Shown: one piece after another, positions 57,601 to 64,000 of the stretch
Layout of the letters: every line of letters begins with the position of its first letter
Position numbering within the stretch: position 1 is the stretch's first letter
Origin: Misgurnus anguillicaudatus
Lineage: Eukaryota; Chordata; Actinopteri; Cypriniformes; Cobitidae
Reading direction: 5' to 3'
NCBI RefSeq assembly: GCF_027580225.2
Contig: NW_027395276.1
Span: 2,277,001-2,341,000, forward strand
DNA: 64,000 nt
Made by a program: the position numbers and the translations under genes
The notes under the pieces: generated by a model
Databases searched by the model: none
What the model saw: the letters and a program-made list of their open reading frames with translations, nothing else
What the model was told of the DNA's origin: nothing

Positions 57601-60600
57601 TGATTCATTGAATTTAATACATTTTTTTAAGGTAAGTGGTTGCAATCAATTTATTTAAGCTACATTTAAACAAAAGTTTTATATTTTACTTTACTTTACT
57701 AATCTTTTTTGTTTAAATGTAGCTTAAATAAATTGATTGCAACCACTTACCTTAAAAAAATTGATTAAATTCAATGAATCATTTTTTTCAGTGTAGACGT
57801 TGCACTGTGCGCTTTAGACAATGCGCTTAGATCGTTAAAATAGGGCCCATATTGTTAGTACTGTGGAGAGAAACACAATGAAATGTTCTGAACAGGGTTC
57901 ATGTACGGAAACACTGATCACCTGAACGGTGACTTCACAAAATTATAATTTACAACAAAACAACATCAATAATATAAGAGCTTGAATCTATATGACATTT
58001 TATTAACGAATATTTGAGTAGTTTAAGTTCTTATCAGTTTTTATTCTGTGAAAAAGCAGAAAATAATCAAAATATTCAGGTGCAAAGGATTATGGGTATT
58101 CCTCACAACATGAACTAATAATTTTAAGTTCATTTTACTTGAATGTTTTAGTTTAATGGATTTTGTAAGCTTAAAAGTTGAATCAACTAAACTTTTTAAG
58201 CTTTGGCTTCAAAACAGAAAATATTAAGTGATGTTTACTTGATTGTTTAAGTAAAGACAATATCTGGGTTAACAGTGCAGCCAGGGAGTATCCCACAACG
58301 CAAACTGTAGTAAGAGTTAAAAAAAATCTGTTTAAAAAATGACTTTACAGGCATGTCATCACAAGCATATTTACAAGATATACAATCAAATGTGATAACA
58401 ATGGCAGAATGTTTAACTTCGACACATGACTGTCAACAGGAGCTACAGTTTGAGAGATAAATTGGTGGTGATGATAATCAGATAACCGATGAAAGATTTA
58501 ATAAGTAACAGAACGCAGTAGAGGTCTTGTGTTTCATATTAGCTCTGGACTGAAACAGCTGGATCTGATTATCTGAGTACCACAGCAGGTTCTAGCCCTG
58601 AGGAATAACCAAGCACCATGAGCAGTATATTATTCTCTTTTATTCCCTCTCTGCCAATAAATGAGTGTTTGGAACACAAAAATCTCCAGAATGTGCTTTC
58701 TTAGATCGTAATATTAAATAACGGACGCTTCATGCATCACATGTGTGTGTGTGGTATGGATTGAATTAAACAGGTTATTTACAAAGAAAAATCAAGCACA
58801 GAGGCGGCATCTAAATCATGCTTTGATTTTCCAGACCGAACATTCCCTTTCATTTACTTCTGTGTAAACCTCGTGTTGTTTATTGTGTTTAGGTATGGTA
58901 CGTTTCAATTCTCTCTCTCTTGATTCTATCTGATACCGAGTCAGAGGTAACGCACAAAGATCTGGATCATCTCACTTCACACTTAATTCTGCTGCCAGCA
59001 CCCTACAACACAGTCCTAATATTTACAAGACAGTCAAACCTAACCCGAGTCTGTTAGCTTAAAAGTTTCAGGTCAATTTTTAAACATTGTAATATGAGCA
59101 AGTCCATGCAAATGTCAACCTTATCATGAAAAGTATTTTTTTAAGTAAGTTTTTAACCACACGTCTCAGATGTCAATATTTGGTGGTTTAAATACCCATG
59201 CAAAGTCTCTGTTAAAGTTTTTAAGGAATTTTTATTATATTCATTGTTAAAGGAATAGTCTACTCATTTTCAATATTAAAATATGTTATTACCTTAACTA
59301 AGAATTGTTGATACATCCCTCTATCATCTGTGTGCGTGCACGTAAGCGCTGGAGCGCGCTGCGACACTTCGATAGCATTTAGCTTAGCCCCATTCATTCA
59401 ATGGTACCATTTAGAGATAAAGTTAGAAGTGACCAAACACATCAACGTTTTTCCTATTTAAGACGAGTAGTTATACGAGCAAGTTTGGTGGTACAAAATA
59501 AAACGTAGCGCTTTTCTAAGCGGATTTAAAAGAGGAACTATATTTTATGGCGTAATAGCACTTTTGGGAGTACTTCGACTCGCCTGAAAAGTCCGCTCCC
59601 CTTCTCACTCTCATAATGGGAGAGGGAGGGTGTTAGTGCGCCGAGTCGAAGTACTCCCAAAAGTGCTATTACGCCATAAAATATAGTTCCTCTTTTAAAT
59701 CCGCTTAGAAAAGCGCTACGTTTTATTTTGTACCACCAAACTTGCTCGTATAACTCGTCTAAAATAGGAAAAACGTTGATGTGTTTGGTCACTTCTAACT
59801 TTATCTCTAAATGGTACCATTGAATGAATGGGGCTAAGCTAAATGCTATCGAAGCGTCGCAGCGCGCTCCAGCGCTTACGTGCACGCACACAGATGATAG
59901 AGGGATGTATCAACAATTCTTAGTTAAGGTAAAAACATATTTTAATATTGAAAATGAGTAGACTATTCCTTTAAGTAAGTGCAAATCTTACAGTTGTCAC
60001 GTCCACAATAGAGAAATGTCACATACATAATATCTTCATTTGTTCTTCTGGTTTGTGCATTTCAATTCGAAAAATTCCTACAAAGTATGTTGTCTCCCTA
60101 AAACTTTTATTTTTGGAGTCATTTTTTGTCACATCCATAATGCATGCATTTTTTTCCTCACCTAAAATAAAAAACATGAGTATAGATATTTTTCTGCTGT
60201 TTAGGGAAATATAAACAGTAGGTTCAATACAGTATATTGTAATGTTTTGTTTTCCAAATATAGAATAAACGAATAGATGGGAACAGGGCTTGAAATTAAC
60301 ACCCGACCACGTGGCAAATGCAGGTGAATTTTGCAATTGGCGGGTAGCACTGTCAATCTACAGGCCACATTGGCGGGTAGCCAATGCGAATTGAGTAATT
60401 CATTGAGAGGATGCGACTGCTGTTTCGCAATGCGTAATGAGTGAACCATTGAGAAGATGCGACTGTTGTTTCGCAACGTTCATGCGATCGGAAAGAAGAT
60501 GAGGCACTTCTCTGACTTCATTTGGATGTGCGAGTAAGTATTAAACTGTTGCTGAGATGGGATGAGAATGCAATGCTGACAGTGACATAGGCTACAATAC

Positions 60601-62547
60601 AACCACAGTTGCACAGATGTGTAGTGCTGTGACGGATCAGAACTCTTGATGTGTAAACTTTAGAGAGAGTTGCGCTACTGTGTCTTACACTGTAGTACAT
60701 TAACATACATTTTGCGAATAGAGTAATGAAAACAACGTATGTGAGACGACTGTTAATGTCCGCAGTTTGGAATTCGCGCGGGTTTAAGTGCACTCAATAG
60801 TGCACATACGGAGAGACGCGTTTCAAAAAGCAAGCGTACATAAAATCTTTCTGTTCTTGACAGGGCACATATAAACAAATTGATCTTCAGAGTATTCTTT
60901 TTTAATAAAACATTTCTTTATGTCTTAAGTTTATGTATAGATTAGAGTCAAAAACCAGTCTGTGCTTTGGTCTTAAAGAGACAGTAACCTCAATTAACCT
61001 ACTTAAGTCTGTGTCATTAATGTTAATCAAACAACCCAAGACAAAGAGAAAATAACTTTTGTAGCTCTAAAAAATAATTATATTTAATTCATACAATAAA
61101 GACAGTGTTATCATTCACCATTCAGGCAAAAAAAAAAACTGGCTGGTGAAAAGTCACTGTGGCAGGTGGAGTTCTAAATTAAAAAAAAACCTAAACAGAT
61201 TTTATCTTGGGAACGTTATGCTCTTCATTTTAATCTTATTTTATTATTAACATATTAAAGATTGATGCCTAATTTCATGCATCCCAAAATAATATTCTGA
61301 ATTCAAACAATAGTTGAAGGACCCCCAGTAATACCACCACAGACCCCCAGACCACCATAGAAGATCTCTATGGGCTCTTCTAGTGATGATAAAAGAAACA
61401 CTTTTTTTTGTTCTCCAAAGAACTCTTCAGTCAAAAGTATTTTTTATTACACAACTCATTGGAATGCTTGATTCTGATTGGCCAGTCACGACATTTGCTG
61501 GTTTGTTATTCTAATAAATAATAAAACACGGTAACCCGGATGCTGCAAATAATTTTGACAGGTAGACTTTAAGATTACACTAAAATTCTATATAAATATT
61601 GTCTTTTAATAGCATATATTATATTATATTTACAAATGATTACACCAAATTGTGTGTTTGTGACATTTTAACGCTTTATCTTAAAACTGAAAGTAAACGT
61701 GTTTTCCTCATGGAGGGTCTGGTAAGGTAATAAAAATTAGGAAATAAAATATTTTAAATCAATATTTAATGTTCCTTACTTTACTTATGAGGTAAATAGC
61801 CATGTAATACACAGGACAATGTACAAGCAGCCGATTGTTATCGTGAATTATACCACGGGTCTGTTGAATGCTGCATTCTGATTGGCTGAGAAATGTTCTA
61901 TGGGTGTTGATTATTTTTCTGTAAACCGCACACCTATCTTTTCAAATGTCTAAATGTCTTAAAAATAGGCACCAGAGCAATGTTTGTGGTAACCGTGGTA
62001 TAAGCGGAATAATTGACTCCGGTCCTTTGAATTATTTGAAAATAATGCACACCTCCGCTTCGCGTCGTGCCGCATTACCACCTTGGTGTGCATTATTTTC
62101 TTATAATTCAATGGCCCGTCGTCAATTATTCCTTACATAAGCCACTTTAGTGTGATACAAGACTCTCCGCGTCGCGTCTACACTGTTAGGGCTTATTTCT
62201 GCGATAACAACCTGCTGTCTATACATTATTTCTTATGTATAAAACTGTGCCACCAAACAACAAAAAGTTGTTTGGATGTTAAAGGTTTTTTATCATACAG
62301 CCCAACAAAGGCCTTCTAAGGAACCTTAATTTTTAGTGATGTGTAATCATTGCTTGTAGTTAGTTGTTAGTACTACAAATGTACTCAAGAGTACTGAATG
62401 TGTGTTGATTGTTTGTGCTTTGGTTATATAGATTATTATAAACTCACCTACACAGTCGCAGCATTCCTCCCACAGAGTACTCAAACACAACATACACTCT
62501 TTACAACACGAACAGTTCCCCTCTGATGGTCGGCACTGGCAAAGCCC
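51517..62547 (-). CDS. twsg1: Twisted gastrulation BMP-binding protein, 3' three coding exons (partial gene)
   Basis: Secreted extracellular modulator of BMP signalling that binds BMP ligands together with chordin (family knowledge). Seen: exons 62448-62547, 54636-54881 and 51517-51698 join in frame to the C-terminal 175 residues, of about 223 in mammals. The N-terminal part is the cysteine-rich BMP-binding region ([26 protein letters not shown]); the C-terminal domain is also cysteine-rich and ends VKCMNCLI. Two N-glycosylation sequons known in the family are kept (NCS and NVS). The linker before [10 protein letters not shown] is about eight residues shorter than in mammals. Signal-peptide and first cysteine exons are not found before the right edge. 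Introns are 7566 and 2937 bp. Fish carry twsg1 duplicates; which one this is cannot be decided. Confidence 0.95.
52384..53510. mobile_element. About 1.1-kb interspersed element, inverted copy
   Basis: Reverse-orientation relative of 8685-9630. Ends with caaccaatcagaatgaagaa. Its left side carries a 150-bp hairpin (52384-52535): gcattttataacggctaagg mirrored by ccttagccgttataaaatgc. In the last intron of twsg1. Confidence 0.7.
53562..54010. mobile_element. Palindromic MITE
   Basis: Left acaaaattatgtacctatag, right ctataggtatgtaat; inner ttttcgcttcggtttagggt mirrored by taacccgaagcgaaaa. Repeated tcacgaatt/aattcgtga words. Confidence 0.7.
54636..54881 (-). CDS. twsg1: twsg1 penultimate coding exon
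   Basis: 246 bp encoding [20 protein letters not shown] through the invariant block [14 protein letters not shown] to SSSVHE, plus G of Asp. Acceptor gtccaatag, donor G|gtaac. Confidence 0.95.
55312..55757. mobile_element. MITE (TTAAAGGAACAGCATGTA) with a second repeat inside
   Basis: TIRs ttaaaggaacagcatgtaag and catactgttcctttaa. Interior tttaaaggcggagtccacga at 55441 begins another element, ending near 55645. Confidence 0.7.
56411..57848. mobile_element. TIR element (AGGGCTCTAT / ATAGGGCCC)
   Basis: Left agggctctatcttacacccg with a triple gcgcaatgca, right aatgcgcttagatcgttaaa then atagggccc. Further gcgca words inside. Carries 57589-57793. No transposase seen. Confidence 0.7.
57589..57793. 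mobile_element. 205-bp near-perfect palindrome with TA duplication
   Basis: CACTGAAAAAAATGATTCAT to its mirror ending TTTTTTTCAGTG; taagtggttgcaatcaattt is mirrored by aaattgattgcaaccactta. TA on both sides. Third-level insert in the last-but-one twsg1 intron. Confidence 0.9.
58281..59246. other. twsg1 intron, nothing recognised
   Basis: No exon or clear repeat seen. Confidence 0.45.
59247..59974. mobile_element. 728-bp near-perfect palindrome (TTAAAGGAATAGTCTACTCA)
   Basis: Arms of about 335 bp mirror each other with only scattered differences around a short loop near 59590-59640. Non-coding apart from chance frames. The same left arm starts again at 63845. Confidence 0.95.
60284..61185. 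mobile_element. Element starting CAGGGCTTGAAATTAACACC
   Basis: Left end with repeated ggcgggtagc. The right end is eroded: ctggctggtgaaaagtcact, then ggtggagttctaaattaa mirrors ttaacacc-type sequence. Probably a hAT-like non-autonomous element. Confidence 0.5.
61480..62145. mobile_element. Interspersed repeat with a terminal hairpin
   Basis: ttctgattggccagtcacg near one end and gctgcattctgattggctga at 61868. The hairpin at 62007-62135 (ggaataattgactccgg mirrored; aataatgcacacc mirrored by ggtgtgcattatt) resembles that of 52384 in design. Confidence 0.5.
62448..62547 (-). CDS. twsg1: twsg1 exon encoding the BMP-binding cysteine cluster
   Basis: 100 bp encoding [20 protein letters not shown] then [13 protein letters not shown], plus one base of Gly. 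Acceptor tgtgtgtag, donor G|gtgag. The only exon of this gene between the two copies of the 728-bp palindrome family. Confidence 0.94.
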
Positions 62548-63844
62548 CTACACACATACACACAAAATATACATTTAAAAAAGTAAACATACAGGGGAAA
62601 AAATATCCAATATGGAGGAAGTCTAGCTTACATAAACACCATACATACACACCGGGGCTGAAGTGAGAACACACGTGCTATAGAGAGTAGCGTGAGCGCG
62701 CCTGAAGGAAACATTTAAAGAGAAATAACAGCGGGCAGGACTGACTCAGAGCTGTTACACAATGGAAAATATGTCAAATCGACCAGTGGAGATCAAAACC
62801 TGGGCCACTTTTAGCTTTAAAATTACAGAGAAAACATCAGGCCAGATGAATAAAGGGCAGCAGAGCCTCATGCAGAATTTGGCTCACTGTCTCTCGTGTT
62901 TTGCCAGCAGTTGTGAGGAAGAGGTCAATTTCCAGATGTGTGTGTGTGTGTGTGTGCCACTAAAACTTCAGGGGAACAAAGAGAAAGAGAGTTACAACAA
63001 AATTGCAACAAAGTGACTATAGAAAGTCCAATCCCAGGAAAACACGTGGGCCAGATTCTTCTTCTAAGAGAAACAAGCCCAGACAATTCCTGATCCCATC
63101 TAGTTCTTCTTAGTTCAAGGTTTTGTGTTTGTGATTTTCATGCATTCCTTCAAAGCATCACTGAGCCAAACAACACAAAGGTCGACAATAATTCAACACA
63201 AGATATTGGAAAACAGAAAAATTGACTGTAATGTCTCATAACCAATCACAATTTAATATGCTTTGGTATTTTGTACCGAGTAAATACAATAAATACTTGG
63301 TTAAAACCGAAGGAAAGAAAAAGAGATGAAAACATGTACTGTTTATAATAATTACTGTACGTTAATTTTATGTAGTTATTTCATTTTATTTGTTATGAAT
63401 GACATGAAATCAAATCTTATTAAAGTTAGTTAACTCCTTCATGAGCTTTTAATGCAATTTTAATACATTTTAGGGATGTTCATTTTAGTTAATTTTCCCA
63501 ACCGACAACCGGAGCTTGTTAACCCATTAATCATTAACTGATAAGATTTTAATATTAAATTGTCATTGAGTCCTTGATGGTTGTATGTGACCTGGTGAAA
63601 ATAGAGTTTTTCATTTAATTGTCACCACTGTTGAAATTCATACTTTGATTCTTGATGTTTGTGCATCCCAAATACACAGTGGTTCATTTTTTGTCCATAA
63701 TTTCTAAAAATCCTTAATGACAAACTGCTGTGAGAGTGCTGGATCTCATTTTGACAGAAAATAAACGTTTGGTAAGTGGGTAAATCAAGTAATTAGATGA
63801 TGATCTTTACCATTATGTACCAACCATCACATAATTGCAATATT
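62548..63844. other. twsg1 upstream intron, little recognised
   Basis: A (GT)9 tract at 62937-62956 and a possible hAT left end at 63473 (tagggatgttcattttagtt). No further twsg1 exon found. Confidence 0.4.
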
Positions 63845-64000
63845 TAAGGAATAGTCTACTCATTTTCAATATTAAAATATGTTATTACCTTAACTAAGAA
63901 TTGTTGATACATCCCTCTATCATCTGTGTGCGTGCACGTAAGCGCTGGAGCGCGCTGCGACGCTTCGATAGCATTTAGCTTAGCCCCATTCATTCAATGG
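63845..64000. mobile_element. Second copy of the 728-bp palindrome family, cut by window end
   Basis: From aaggaatagtctactcattt to the window end it is almost identical to 59251-59405 (one difference noticed, acacttcgat against acgcttcgat). Confidence 0.95.

Larger units (their letters stand above)
56063..58280. mobile_element. AAGTTGA/TTTACTT palindromic repeat split by a large insert
   Basis: Left gataagttgagtttacttaa; right taagtgatgtttacttgatt plus gttgaatcaactaaactttt. The insert occupies 56411-57848. Confidence 0.55.

Noticed and set aside
59538..59891. 117-codon frame
   Set aside because: Lies across the arms of the 728-bp palindrome and is explained by it.
62548..64000. Search for the twsg1 signal-peptide exon
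   Set aside because: No minus-strand frame with a signal sequence or the first cysteine motif was found.

Overview
This window is vertebrate nuclear DNA, almost certainly from a ray-finned fish and probably a cyprinid. It carries three intron-containing, conserved animal genes, all on the minus strand. The rest is AT-rich sequence packed with short palindromic and hAT/Tc1-type DNA transposons of the kind that dominate carp and zebrafish genomes. I found no bacterial or viral genes.

Genes, from left to right. (1) hcn2 (hyperpolarisation-activated cyclic-nucleotide-gated channel): exon 1 at 27283-28256, exon 2 at 22881-23304 and exon 3 at 8456-8617. The rest of the gene (pore, S6, cyclic-nucleotide-binding domain) lies off the left edge. 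(2) rnf126 (RING-H2 E3 ubiquitin ligase): complete, nine coding exons from 49531 down to 33628, 309 residues. (3) twsg1 (twisted gastrulation, secreted BMP modulator): its last three coding exons at 62448-62547, 54636-54881 and 51517-51698. The signal-peptide end lies off the right edge. HCN2 and RNF126 are also close neighbours on human 19p13.3, so that pair is conserved synteny. The three genes act in unrelated processes (membrane excitability, protein quality control, BMP signalling) and nothing suggests joint function.

Non-coding layout. 1-3480 is a 20-bp satellite with a 396-bp higher-order repeat. 4.4-16.6 kb (hcn2 introns 2 and 3) holds a cluster of one foldback transposon family, with nested insertions. 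16.6-26.7 kb holds several terminal-inverted-repeat (TIR) elements, including a hAT with a perfect 8-bp target-site duplication (TSD). 28.3-33.6 kb is intergenic, with a 102-bp CT microsatellite. The rnf126 introns hold a decayed Tc1 transposon (37486-39113), four hAT elements with 8-bp duplications, a THAP-domain fragment, and multi-level nests. The twsg1 introns hold a three-level nest and a 728-bp near-perfect palindrome, whose left end is repeated at the right edge of the window.

Exon boundaries were placed by eye from splice consensus, reading-frame continuity and remembered family sequence. Transposon family names are given only as far as the TIRs and duplications justify.
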